Shown: one piece after another, positions 32,363 to 41,109 of the stretch
How positions within the stretch are numbered: position 1 is the stretch's first letter
Layout of the letters: every line of letters begins with the position of its first letter
DNA from: Sphingomonas bisphenolicum
Lineage (GTDB): Bacteria; Pseudomonadota; Alphaproteobacteria; Sphingomonadales; Sphingomonadaceae
Assembly (NCBI RefSeq): GCF_024349785.1
Contig: NZ_AP018817.1
Span: 1,271,501-1,335,500 of the forward strand
Direction: 5' to 3'
DNA length: 64,000 bases
Translations under genes and position numbers: made by a program
Notes under the pieces: generated by a model
Told to the model about the DNA's origin: nothing
What the model saw: the letters and a program-made list of their open reading frames with translations, nothing else
Database searches by the model: none

Positions 32363-34048
32363 ATGCAGGGCGTGACGTTGAAAAGCCGCGCTGCCGCCTT
32401 CGCCTGCGCCGCGGGGGCGCTGGTGTTCATCCTGTCGCTGGTGCTGGGCTATACGCCGGGCCAGGAAGATGACCTGATCCAGATCGGCCGTTCGCTGATC
32501 ATCGCCATATTGTGCGGCACGATGAGCTGGGCGTCGGCCCGGCGCACCATCGCCACCACCGCCACCGCCATCGACGCCGCCACCGACCGGCTGCTGTCCG
32601 CCGCCCATGGCGACCTCCATTCGGGTGTCGCCCGCGAGATCGGGCACGAGCTGCCCGACCTGTCGGTCGCGATGGAAAGCCTGTTCAGCCAGGTCCGCAC
32701 CAATCTCGACCATGTCCAGGCGCTGGCGCTGTTCGACCAGATCACCGGCCTCGCCAACCGCACCAGCTTCTGCCGCCAGGTCGAACGGTTGCTGGCGGAG
32801 CGCGACGACAATGGCCTCGCCACCCTCTTCTTCATCGATCTAGACGGCTTCAAGGCAGTCAACGACACATTGGGCCATGCGGCCGGCGACCAGTTGCTGG
32901 CGCGCGTTGCAGGTCGCCTGCGCGAAGTCGTGATGGCGCAGGTCAGTACGGGCGGCGGCGATGCCGTCATCGGCCGCCTCGCCGGCGACGAATTCACGAT
33001 GTTCTTCCCCCACCTGTCCGGTCCGGCGGCGGCGCAGCGGATCGCGCGCGCCATCCAGTTCGCACTGGGCGAACGGTTCGACCTGGGCAGCCAGCATGTC
33101 GACCTGGGTGCGTCGATCGGCATCGCCTGTTATCCCGACCATGGCGCGACGCTGGCCGATCTTTTGCGGGCCGCCGACATCGCCATGTATCACGCCAAGC
33201 ATCAGGGGCGCGGCCGGGCGGAAATCTACACCGACGCGCTGGCGCTGGAGGCGGAGGATCGCGCCGAGCTGGAGCGCGACCTGCTGCGTGGGTTGGAACG
33301 GGAGGAATTCCTGCTCGAGTTCCAGCCGCAGATCGATGTCGCCAGCGGCTACGCCGTCTCGGCCGAAGCGCTGGTGCGCTGGGCGCATCCCGAGCGCGCG
33401 CTCGTCATGCCCGGCGCCTTCGTGCCGGTGGCGGAGGAAAGCGGCGCGATCGTCGCGCTGGGCGACTGGGTGATGAGCCGCGTGTGCCAGACCGCGGCCC
33501 GCTGGGCGCAGACGGGCGTGCATCAGCGGATCGCGGTCAATATCTCCACCCGCGAACTGGCGCAGGCCGACTTCTTCCTGCGCCTGCGCCACGCCATCGC
33601 CACCCACGGCACCCCGCCCGCCATGCTGGAGCTGGAGATCACCGAATCTCTGGCGATGGAGATGGACCCGCGCGTGCTGGAGCAATTGCGCGCGCTGCGC
33701 CGCGATGGCGTGCGCATCGCCATCGACGATTTCGGCACCGGCTATTCCAACCTGTCGCGGTTGAAGGAACTGCCGGTCGACCGGGTCAAGATCGACCGCA
33801 GCCTGGTCCGCGACATCGCCACCTCCGCCGAAGCCCGCACCATCTACTCTGCCGTCGTCGGGCTGATCCAGGGGCTGGGCATGGAAGTGGTGGTCGAGGG
33901 GATCGAAAGCGAAGCCCAGATGGACGTGCTGCGCGTTATCGGCTGCACCCTGTTCCAGGGCTATCACCTGGCGCGCCCGACCGGGGAACAGGAGTATCTG
34001 GCGCAATTCGGCGCGCGGCCAGGAGTTCAGGTTCGCGACGCTGGATAG
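32363..34048 (+). CDS. GGDEF-EAL cyclic-di-GMP signalling protein
   Basis: A 561-residue protein. It has two N-terminal hydrophobic segments (about 10-30 and 42-58), a HAMP-like helical linker, a GGDEF domain and an EAL phosphodiesterase domain. The GGDEF signature is AGDEF (residues 207-211), a variant still found in active diguanylate cyclases. The EAL motif is intact (E335-A336-L337 in AEALVRW), and DDFGTGYSNL and QGYHLARP loops are present, so c-di-GMP hydrolysis is likely. The output depends on which domain dominates, which cannot be read from sequence. It starts 96 nt after the Smr gene and converges on rplL. Confidence 0.93.
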   Translation: MQGVTLKSRAAAFACAAGALVFILSLVLGYTPGQEDDLIQIGRSLIIAILCGTMSWASARRTIATTATAIDAATDRLLSAAHGDLHSGVAREIGHELPDLSVAMESLFSQVRTNLDHVQALALFDQITGLANRTSFCRQVERLLAERDDNGLATLFFIDLDGFKAVNDTLGHAAGDQLLARVAGRLREVVMAQVSTGGGDAVIGRLAGDEFTMFFPHLSGPAAAQRIARAIQFALGERFDLGSQHVDLGASIGIACYPDHGATLADLLRAADIAMYHAKHQGRGRAEIYTDALALEAEDRAELERDLLRGLEREEFLLEFQPQIDVASGYAVSAEALVRWAHPERALVMPGAFVPVAEESGAIVALGDWVMSRVCQTAARWAQTGVHQRIAVNISTRELAQADFFLRLRHAIATHGTPPAMLELEITESLAMEMDPRVLEQLRALRRDGVRIAIDDFGTGYSNLSRLKELPVDRVKIDRSLVRDIATSAEARTIYSAVVGLIQGLGMEVVVEGIESEAQMDVLRVIGCTLFQGYHLARPTGEQEYLAQFGARPGVQVRDAG

Positions 34049-34296
34049 GGTCTGGATGGGGCGGCCGATTGGGATGAAGGCGCCTTGTTCCGGTGGGTTC
34101 GGCGAGCTGCTGTCCTGTCCGCGATGAAGCGGTCGGCGCAGCGCATCTATTCTCCGGACCGGTGATGGACGCCGCCGATCCACCAATGGCAGAAGCCAGG
34201 CTTTGACGGCGCTTGCCGCCGGCTTGCCGTCGTCCACGAAAAAGGCGGCAACCGTAACGGCGCCGCCCTATATCCGCCGGCCAGAGCCGGGCCAAT

Positions 34297-34321
34297 GTGC
34301 CCCGCATGTAGCGGGGCGCAC
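34297..34321 (-). terminator. Possible hairpin downstream of rplL
   Basis: GTGCCCCGC (34297-34305) pairs with GCGGGGCGCAC (34311-34321) with one bulge, a few bases beyond the rplL stop on the minus strand. There is no T-run, so termination may be inefficient. The remaining 250 bp up to the GGDEF-EAL stop hold no gene I can support. Confidence 0.4.
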
Positions 34322-34324
34322 CGA

Positions 34325-34699
34325 TTACTTGAGTTCGACGGTCGCGCCGGCTTCTTCCAGCTGCTTCTTGACCTTCTCGGCCTCGTCCTTGCTGACGCCT
34401 TCCTTGACGGCCTTCGGCGCGGATTCCACCAGCGACTTGGCTTCGGTCAGGCCCAGGCCGGTGATGGCGCGGACTTCCTTGATGACGTTGATCTTCTTGC
34501 CACCGTCGCCGGTCAGGATCACGTCGAATTCGGTCTGCTCTTCAGCGGCCGGAGCGGCGGCGGCGGCAGCCGGGCCAGCGACGGCGACGGCAGCAGCGGC
34601 GCTAACGCCCCACTTTTCTTCCAGAGCCTTCGACAGCTCGGCGGCTTCGAGGACGGTGAGGGCCGAAAGCTGGTCGACCAGAGCGTTGATGTCTGCCAT
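34325..34699 (-). CDS. rplL: 50S ribosomal protein L7/L12
   Basis: A 124-residue stalk protein. It has an N-terminal dimerisation domain ([20 protein letters not shown]), an Ala-rich hinge (about 38-55) and a C-terminal domain that recruits and stimulates translational GTPases ([42 protein letters not shown]). All are classic bL12 features. It lies 69 nt downstream of rplJ in one operon. The usual downstream rpoB-rpoC genes are absent; a convergent GGDEF-EAL gene follows instead. Confidence 0.97.
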   Translation of the reverse strand: MADINALVDQLSALTVLEAAELSKALEEKWGVSAAAAVAVAGPAAAAAAPAAEEQTEFDVILTGDGGKKINVIKEVRAITGLGLTEAKSLVESAPKAVKEGVSKDEAEKVKKQLEEAGATVELK

Positions 34700-34768
34700 T
34701 TGTCAATTTCCTTATTTGGGGCGCTGCGCCCCGTCAGATGAGGGTCAAAAAATCGGGTCGGGAACGGC

Positions 34769-35284
34769 TCAGGCCGCTTCCTTCTCCGCATAGGCGTTGA
34801 AGACTCGCGCGAGCTGCGCAGCCGGTGCCTGGGTGACGGTTGCGAGCTTGGTAGCCGGAGCGACGATGAGGCCGATCAGCTTTGCACGCAGTTCATCCAG
34901 CGACGGCATCGATGCCAGGGCCTTGACGCCCTCCGCATCGAGCAGCACTTCGCCCATCGCGCCGCCAACGATCTCAAGCTTGTCGTTGGTCTTGGCGAAA
35001 TCGATCGCAACCTTGGCGGCTGCGACCGGGTCGGCCGAGGTGGCGAGGCCGACGGGGCCGGTCAGCAGGTCGCTGAGCGGGCCGTAGGCGGTGCCATCAA
35101 GGGCGATACGGGCGAGGCGGTTCTTCGTAACCTTGTAGGTGGCTCCTGCGTCGCGCATCTTCTGGCGCAGGACAGTCGACTGGGCGACGGTCATGCCGAG
35201 GTTGCGGGTCACGACGACCACGCCAACTTCTGCCAGCTCTGCGTTCAGCGCGGAAACGACCTCAGCTTTCTGATTACGATCCAT
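34769..35284 (-). CDS. rplJ: 50S ribosomal protein L10
   Basis: A 171-residue uL10 protein that anchors the L7/L12 dimers to 23S rRNA. The N-terminus MDRNQKAEVVSALNAELAEV, the segment VVVTRNLGMTVAQSTVLRQKMR and the C-terminal helical L12-binding tail ending AYAEKEAA match the family. The ATG at 35282-35284 is chosen because the leader upstream is non-coding. rplK and rplA do not precede it, so the operon is only rplJ-rplL here. L10 complexed with L12 is known to repress its own translation by binding the leader, and such a leader is visible upstream. Confidence 0.97.
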   Translation of the reverse strand: MDRNQKAEVVSALNAELAEVGVVVVTRNLGMTVAQSTVLRQKMRDAGATYKVTKNRLARIALDGTAYGPLSDLLTGPVGLATSADPVAAAKVAIDFAKTNDKLEIVGGAMGEVLLDAEGVKALASMPSLDELRAKLIGLIVAPATKLATVTQAPAAQLARVFNAYAEKEAA

Positions 35285-35379
35285 GCCATTACTCCACTTC
35301 ATGTCCGACCGCTTGCACGGACGAACGACTAAACCCACGCCGGAGGCATGGGGCACTAAGTCCGAGGGGAGAGATCGAC

Positions 35380-35525
35380 TGGCCCGCATCCATCAAAGGA
35401 ACAGGCAGACCCGAATCGGGCATAGCGCCCGTCCGGCAAAGAACTTTTCCCCGTCTCGGCTGGAGATTAAGAAGGGCAGATCCCTTCACCAACTGTCTCG
35501 GACGGTGAACCCCGAAGGGTTCGCT
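35380..35525 (-). ncRNA. L10 leader (ribosomal protein autoregulatory RNA)
   Basis: On the minus strand upstream of rplJ, the transcript would contain CCGAGACAG-TTGGTG, then CTTAAT and CCAGCCGAGACGG (forward 35448-35503). This wording and order match the rRNA-mimicking L10-L12 binding site of rplJ leaders. Just 5' is a hairpin GAACCC-TTCG-GGGTTC with a UUCG tetraloop (forward 35507-35522). About 95-160 nt separate it from the rplJ start, again typical. Confidence 0.72.
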
Positions 35526-35529
35526 GCGG

Positions 35530-36211
35530 GCGCCTTTACAGAGTCGGGGCAGCGATGTCACGCGGAAACTGGCGCGGGGCGGGTGCGCAGGAGCCGCGGG
35601 GCACGGGCCGGAAGTCACAGCAGCGCGCCACCGCCGAAGTTCACACCGTTGTCGCGGTCCGCCGACGCAAAATGTGGAAAAATAGAAGGCGATGCAACTG
35701 TAAAGCTCCCGCGAAGCCACAGAGAAGCCACAGAGGGGTAAGCCCGGCGCGCCTGCCGGGTCACGACCGGGTCATAAGGACGCGCCGCCGACGCGCCGCA
35801 TTGCGCAGGAGGCTCCGTGCGTGGCCCGCAAGCGTGTGCGGTGCGGAGGGCGAAGGGGTGGCGCATCCATGAGGATAGACCAGAGAAAATCCTATTTTGG
35901 AAGGGGCCGCGTGGGCGGGTTTCGGAAGTGCCGTCGGGGCGGGATGGCTATGGCTGTCCTTCGGCTTTTGCCGGTCGGCATGAGGTGAGATAGATCGACC
36001 GACGAGTATTCCCGACCATCCGGCTACAAGACCATCCTGTCCGGGCACGAAGATTTTGCTTCGGGAAGCCTTGGGCGTCGATTGGGTGGTCCATGGATAG
36101 TCAGTTCTGGTCGAGCCTGGCGCCAGGCAGCCGCGGGCCATTTAACTGGATTTTCAACCTTCTTGGGCAATGCTGAGGCGATCGCTCCGTCGTCGCTGAA
36201 GAATTGCCGCC
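35530..36211. other. Long intergenic region between the rplJ leader and the cupin gene
   Basis: About 680 bp. It should contain the rplJ promoter (near 35640-35720, minus strand) and the cupin promoter. Open frames here have atypical composition and no recognisable domains, so I call no gene. No tRNA-like cloverleaf or repeat family member was seen. Confidence 0.45.
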
Positions 36212-37048
36212 ATGTCCTTCCTCGCCTCGTCCAGTCTAGGCCCGTTCGCGAGTGCCTATCCCCTGTCGCCAGCGATGCTCCGGCACAGCCTCATGGATCA
36301 ACCGCTCCTGTCCATCGAGGCGCTGGCGCAAGCGGCGCTCGACCTGCCACCGGAATATGTCGAGCGCCGGATTGCGAACGCTCCCCATGGCGGCGATTTC
36401 GCGATGGACCGATCGGACGACGCCGATGCCGCAAGCGTCATTCGCGCCATCAAGACGAGCGGCAACTGGGTCATGCTCCGCTTCGTCGAGCAATTGCCGG
36501 CCTATCGGGACTTGTTGGACAGGGTGATGGGCGAGATCGGGCCCGTGATCTTTCCAGCGACCGGTCCGGGCCTGACGGTCAGAGGGTTTATCTTCATTTC
36601 ATCGCCCGGCACTCTGACGCCATTTCATTTCGACTGTGAATATAATATCCTGTTCCAGATTGCGGGCGACAAGCAGTTCGCGACCTATCAACCCATGCCG
36701 CCCTGGCTGCCGCTCGACCGGCATGAAGCCTATTATGGCGCTGGCGACAATATGTTGCCCTGGAACGATGCCTATGAGGCGGAGGCGAATATCCACCCGC
36801 TGCGTCCCGGCGATGCGCTCTTCATTCCTTATGCGTCGCCGCATTGGGTGAAGGCAGGCGCGGAGCCGACCATTTCGCTGTCGATAACCTGGCAGAGCGC
36901 ATGGAGCCAGTCGGTTGGGGCCGCCATGCAGATCAATCCGCTATTGCGCCGCTGCGGATTACCGGCCGGGGACATGCCCGCATGGCCAAAGGCGCCGAAA
37001 TGGCGTTCGCTCGGTTGCCGTGTCGCCCGCAAGGCCCGGCTGTTATGA
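36212..37048 (+). CDS. JmjC-type cupin (Fe(II)-dependent oxygenase-like) protein
   Basis: A 278-residue protein with a cupin_8/JmjC core. The putative Fe(II) ligands are His139 and Asp141 (PFHFDCEYN) and His211 (SPHWVKAG). Lys154 (AGDKQFATY) is placed where family members hold 2-oxoglutarate. It could hydroxylate a protein, small molecule or cell-surface sugar, but no substrate is evident. Its stop overlaps the next gene start as ATGA, so it is translationally coupled to an acetyltransferase-like gene. The start at 36212 is the first ATG; an internal ATG at 36293 is possible. Confidence 0.82.
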   Translation: MSFLASSSLGPFASAYPLSPAMLRHSLMDQPLLSIEALAQAALDLPPEYVERRIANAPHGGDFAMDRSDDADAASVIRAIKTSGNWVMLRFVEQLPAYRDLLDRVMGEIGPVIFPATGPGLTVRGFIFISSPGTLTPFHFDCEYNILFQIAGDKQFATYQPMPPWLPLDRHEAYYGAGDNMLPWNDAYEAEANIHPLRPGDALFIPYASPHWVKAGAEPTISLSITWQSAWSQSVGAAMQINPLLRRCGLPAGDMPAWPKAPKWRSLGCRVARKARLL

Positions 37049-38232
37049 GCCGTCTATCCCCCGCCAGCGTATTTCGTGCGGGCAATCGCCATGAATGGCC
37101 GGTGGCGGGCGCCGGCCGGCCAACCGTTCGCCTGGTGCGTCACGCCGACCTGACGGCGCATGATCGGGCATGCTGGGCGGCGCTGTCCGCACAGGCCGGG
37201 GATGCGAACATCTTTGCGCAGGACTGGTTCATGGAAGCCGCGCTGTGCCAATCCGACGACGGCCATGAGGCGCTGCTGGCGGTCGTCAGCCATGAACATG
37301 GGCCGTGGCTGGGCGTGATGCCGCTGATGGCCGAATGGCGATTCGGGCGCTGGCCTGCCCGCATATGGCACAGCTGGTCGGCAACCAACCAGTTTCTGGG
37401 TACGCCACTGGTGATGGCGCAATCCGCCGATATTTTCTGGGAAAGCTTGCTCGCCTTTCTCGATACGTGCGCTGGTCGCGCAATATTGCTGCATTTCGAG
37501 AAATTCGACGCAGATGATCCGATCAGCATCGCGCTGTTCGACCATTGCAAGCGGGAAGGGCGTGCGGTCCACGCCATCCAGTGCGTCGAGCGCCCGGCAC
37601 ATCGCGCCGGCGACGAGGCCGAGGCGCGCAGCGACGCCAAGACGCAAAGCCGGCTGCGCAGCCTGTCGCGGCGGCTGGAGAGCGATCATGGGGCCGTTAC
37701 GGTGACGATGCTCGATCCGGTTGCGCCATGCACGCCTTGGATCGACGCTTTCCTGGCGATGGAAGCATCCGGCTGGAAGGGCCGCGTGGGCAGCGCGCTC
37801 GGCAGCAGTGCGGCCACGGAGGCTCTGTTTCGCACCGTCATCGCGCGCGGCCACGCCAATGGCAGCGCGCGACTGAGCAGCTTGTCGGCCGGTGGCCGCG
37901 TGATCGCCATGTCGTGCTGGTTTGAATCCGCGACCTGGGGCCATGGGTTCAAGATGAGCTTCGATGAAGACTATCGCGCCTATGCCCCCGGTCAGCTTTT
38001 GATGCGGGAAATCAGCGAGGGGATCAGCCGCCGGCCCGACCTGTCTTTCGACACTTGCGTGCCACGCGACGCAAGCCATTGTCATCGGCTGTGGCGCGGC
38101 AATCGGCGGATCGTCGATGGAGCCGTGGCGATCGGCTCGACGTGGCAACGGTTGCATTTCGACGCCTTGATAAAGGCGCGGGCGGCTTATGCGGCGGTCA
38201 AAGCCCATCTTTCCAGGCTGCAAATGCCGTAG
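37045..38232 (+). CDS. CelD/BioF2-type GNAT acyltransferase
   Basis: A 395-residue protein with the Acetyltransf_6 (BioF2/FemAB-like) GNAT fold. Typical segments are DWFMEAALCQ near the N-terminus, SWSATNQFLGTPLV in the middle, MEASGWKGRVGSALGSS, and the late GHGFKMSFDEDYRAYAPGQLLMREI, which holds the core strand-helix of the acyl-CoA site. Relatives act on polysaccharide or envelope precursors (for example CelD-like and HfsK-like proteins). The ATG overlaps the cupin stop by 4 nt, making a two-gene operon. The acyl donor and acceptor are unknown. Confidence 0.8.
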   Translation: MSRLSPASVFRAGNRHEWPVAGAGRPTVRLVRHADLTAHDRACWAALSAQAGDANIFAQDWFMEAALCQSDDGHEALLAVVSHEHGPWLGVMPLMAEWRFGRWPARIWHSWSATNQFLGTPLVMAQSADIFWESLLAFLDTCAGRAILLHFEKFDADDPISIALFDHCKREGRAVHAIQCVERPAHRAGDEAEARSDAKTQSRLRSLSRRLESDHGAVTVTMLDPVAPCTPWIDAFLAMEASGWKGRVGSALGSSAATEALFRTVIARGHANGSARLSSLSAGGRVIAMSCWFESATWGHGFKMSFDEDYRAYAPGQLLMREISEGISRRPDLSFDTCVPRDASHCHRLWRGNRRIVDGAVAIGSTWQRLHFDALIKARAAYAAVKAHLSRLQMP

Positions 38233-38334
38233 ATGCAGTTCTCGCAGGCGATGCGCAAGGGGCTTAACGACGGCTAGTTCGGGACAGGCGATTGGCCCCC
38301 TGATGGGTGGGCCGTGCCCCCGCCACCGGTCCTC

Positions 38335-40440
38335 CTAAACCCGATCCGCCTGCACCACGACGTCGATTGCCCGCAACGCCGACAAGATCCGGTTCAGATG
38401 CTGCGCATCCGCCACTTCCAGGTCGATGATGTCGGTGTGGAAGGGGCCTTCGCGGTTTACCAGTTGCAGGTTCAAAATATTCGCCTTGGTCGCGCCGAAG
38501 ACGTTGGCGACGGCGGCCAGCGCGCCGGGCTGGTTCTTGACGATGACGGACAGGCGGGCGGTGCCGCCCTTCGACTTGCCGTCCCAGGCCAGATCGATCC
38601 AGTCGTCGTCCTGCTCCACCTCCAGCGACCGGCAGTCGATGGTATGGACTTCGATCGGTTCCCCGGTGCGGCGCACGCCGACGATGCGATCGCCGGGGAC
38701 GGGATGGCAGCAATCGCCCAGATTATAGGCGATGCCCGGCGTCAGGCCGCGGATCGAGACGGGTTCGTGCTGGCGGGGATGCGCCTCCTCCATGCCCTGC
38801 GCGCTGGTGGAGCCGGGCATCAGCGCCTCCATCACTTCGGAATCGAGCAGGCGATGGGTGGCGATCGCGACCATCAGCGACGCGCGATCGTCCAGCTTCA
38901 GCCGCTTGAGCGCGGCGGTCAGCGCCTTGTCGCCCAGCTCTTTTGCCAGGTCGGGGGAGAAGCGACCGACGATTTCCTCATAAAGCTTCTCGCCGAGCTG
39001 GATTTCCTCGCCGCGCTGCTTCTGGCGGATATAGCGGCGGATTGCGGCGCGCGCCTTGCCGGTGATGGCGAAGGTGAGCCAGCCAGGTTGCGGCTCCTGC
39101 CCTTCGGATTTCAGGATTTCGACCTGATCGCCATTTTCGAGGCTGGTGCGCAACGGTACGACGCGGCCATTGACCTTCGCGCCGACGGTCTGGTTGCCGA
39201 GCGAGGTGTGGACGGCATAGGCGAAGTCGACCGGGGTCGATCCCTTGGGCATCTGATGCAGTTCGCCCTTGGGCGAGAAGGCGAAGATGCGGTCCTGATA
39301 CATCGCCATGCGGGTATGTTCGAGCAGTTCGTCGGCGTCGTGGCTCTGCTCCAGTATCTCGACGAGGTCGCGCAGCCAGGCGGCGTGATGATCGGCGGCG
39401 TCGCCCTTCTGTTTATAGGCCCAGTGTGCGGCGAGACCGAGTTCCGCGTCATTGTGCATGTCGCGGCTGCGAATCTGCACCTCGATCCGGGCGTTGTCCT
39501 GATGGATGACGGTGGTGTGCAGCGACTGGTAGCCGTTGCGCTTGGGGGTGGAGATATAATCCTTGAACCGCCCCGGCACCATCTTGAACGTCTGGTGGAT
39601 GATGCCCAGCGCGCGGTAGCAATCCTCATGGCTTTCGGTGATGACGCGGAAGGCCATGACGTCGGTCAGCTGTTCGAAGCTGATATGCCGTTCCTGCATC
39701 TTCTTCCAGATGGAGAAAGGGTGTTTTTCGCGGCCCGACACGCTGACCGACATGCCCTTGCCGCTGAGCAGCAGTTGCAGTTCCGCGCCGATCCGGTCGA
39801 CCTTGTCATGGCCGCCTTCCTTCAGTTGTTCCAGCCGCCTGGTGATGCTGGCATAGGCTTCCGGCTCGATCTCGCGGAAGGCGAGCAGCTGCATCTCGCG
39901 CATGAAGTCGTACATGCCGATCCGCTCGGCCAGCGGCGCGTAGATGTCCATCGTCTCGCGGGCGATGCGGCGGCGCTTGTCGGGATTTTTGATGAAGTGC
40001 AGCGTGCGCATATTGTGCAGCCGGTCGGCGAGCTTGACCAGCAGCACGCGGATATCGTCCGACATGGCGAGCAGGAACTTGCGGAGATTTTCCGCGGCCC
40101 GCTCATTTTCGCTCATCGCCTCGATCTTCGACAGCTTTGTCACGCCATCGACCATGCGGGCGACATCCTTGCCGAAGGCGCCCTCTATTTCCTCATAGGT
40201 GACCAGCGTATCCTCGATCGTGTCGTGCAGCAGCGCGGTCACGATCGTCTGGTCGTCGAGGTTGAAGTCGGTCAATATGCCCGCCACCTCGATCGGATGG
40301 CTGAAATAGGGATCGCCGCTGGCACGCTTTTGCGAGCCATGTTTCTGGACCGAAAAGACATAGGCGCGGTTGATCATCGCTTCGTCCGCATCCGGATCGT
40401 AGCGCTTTACCCGTTCGACAAGTTCATACTGGCGTAGCAT
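38335..40440 (-). CDS. rsh: Bifunctional (p)ppGpp synthetase/hydrolase (RSH)
   Basis: A 701-residue long RSH enzyme, the single RelA/SpoT homologue typical of alphaproteobacteria. It makes and degrades the alarmone (p)ppGpp. The N-terminal HD hydrolase domain has LLHDTIEDT, and the synthetase domain has RFKDYISTPKRNGYQSLHTTV. TGS (VFAFSPKGELHQMPKGSTPVDFAYA), helical and zinc-finger (GDCCHPVPGDRI) regions follow, with a C-terminal ACT domain. Both catalytic domains look intact. The ATG at 40438-40440 gives MLRQYELVERV. It is divergent from an hxlR-type regulator, with an inverted repeat between them. Confidence 0.95.
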   Translation of the reverse strand: MLRQYELVERVKRYDPDADEAMINRAYVFSVQKHGSQKRASGDPYFSHPIEVAGILTDFNLDDQTIVTALLHDTIEDTLVTYEEIEGAFGKDVARMVDGVTKLSKIEAMSENERAAENLRKFLLAMSDDIRVLLVKLADRLHNMRTLHFIKNPDKRRRIARETMDIYAPLAERIGMYDFMREMQLLAFREIEPEAYASITRRLEQLKEGGHDKVDRIGAELQLLLSGKGMSVSVSGREKHPFSIWKKMQERHISFEQLTDVMAFRVITESHEDCYRALGIIHQTFKMVPGRFKDYISTPKRNGYQSLHTTVIHQDNARIEVQIRSRDMHNDAELGLAAHWAYKQKGDAADHHAAWLRDLVEILEQSHDADELLEHTRMAMYQDRIFAFSPKGELHQMPKGSTPVDFAYAVHTSLGNQTVGAKVNGRVVPLRTSLENGDQVEILKSEGQEPQPGWLTFAITGKARAAIRRYIRQKQRGEEIQLGEKLYEEIVGRFSPDLAKELGDKALTAALKRLKLDDRASLMVAIATHRLLDSEVMEALMPGSTSAQGMEEAHPRQHEPVSIRGLTPGIAYNLGDCCHPVPGDRIVGVRRTGEPIEVHTIDCRSLEVEQDDDWIDLAWDGKSKGGTARLSVIVKNQPGALAAVANVFGATKANILNLQLVNREGPFHTDIIDLEVADAQHLNRILSALRAIDVVVQADRV

Positions 40441-40469
40441 CGTTTCCCGATTGTGTTGGAAGACCCTTG

Positions 40470-40500
40470 TCGTGCAACAAAAAAATCCCATCTTGCACGA
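40470..40500. promoter_or_regulatory. Inverted repeat TCGTGCAA-N15-TTGCACGA between rsh and hxlR
   Basis: Perfect 8-bp arms at 40470-40477 and 40493-40500, centres 23 bp apart, in the 112-bp divergent intergenic region. The spacing of about two helical turns suits a dimeric regulator such as the adjacent HxlR protein. It may alternatively be an rsh leader hairpin. Confidence 0.45.
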
Positions 40501-40552
40501 ATAAGGCGGCGATTTTGCAACGCCTGCGGCTTTGCGCTATGCGTGATGATAT

Positions 40553-41035
40553 ATGAAACATAATCTGGCCCAGGATCTGGAACAATGTGCGCTGCCCAGC
40601 GCGCTGGAGATGATGGGGGAGCGCTGGTCCTTTCTCATCCTGCGCGGCGCATTGTCGGGCATCCGCCATTTCGAGGAGTTTCAGTCGACGCTGGGCATCG
40701 CCCGCAACATCCTGGCCAACCGGCTGTCCCGGCTGGTCGAGAACGGCATATTGGTGCGCCAGCCGATGCAGTGCGACCGGCGCAAGGTCGAATATCGGCT
40801 GACCGAAAAGGGGCAGGGGCTGGCCCCCGCGATGATCGCGCTGCGCCAGTGGGGCGAGCGATGGGGCTGCGGCACGCCGGCGTGCCAGGTGCTGGCGGAC
40901 AAGCGCGACGGCCAGCCGATCCGCCCGATCGGCATATTGGCGCATGACGGCCGCACCCTGGAGCTGTCGGACCTGGTCTGGCTATGCACCGACGAGGTGA
41001 CGCCGATGACCGAAGAGCCGGCCGCAGCGGCCTGA
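40553..41035 (+). CDS. HxlR family transcriptional regulator
   Basis: A 160-residue winged-helix regulator. The HxlR signature is clear: CALPSALEMMGERWSFLILR at the N-terminus, then FEEFQSTLGIARNILANRLSRLVENGIL (recognition helix) and the wing RRKVEYRLTEKGQGL. The C-terminal 50 residues are an extension beyond the core HxlR domain. Many family members sense reactive electrophiles or oxidants. A TTGCAA-N17-TATGCG promoter candidate (40515-40543) would place the transcript start only a few bases before the ATG, so a leaderless or near-leaderless message is possible. It may control itself or rsh. Confidence 0.9.
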   Translation: MKHNLAQDLEQCALPSALEMMGERWSFLILRGALSGIRHFEEFQSTLGIARNILANRLSRLVENGILVRQPMQCDRRKVEYRLTEKGQGLAPAMIALRQWGERWGCGTPACQVLADKRDGQPIRPIGILAHDGRTLELSDLVWLCTDEVTPMTEEPAAAA

Positions 41036-41109
41036 TCCCCGCCCTTCCGCAACCGGGCTCGCCGAAACCGGCTTTGACCGGCGGCCCAAATCGCTTAAGC
41101 CTGCACGCA

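Noticed and set aside
35761..36141. A 126-codon minus-strand frame in the long rplJ-cupin gap
   Set aside because: Pro/Ser/Arg-rich, no ribosome-binding site and no recognisable domain; likely chance.
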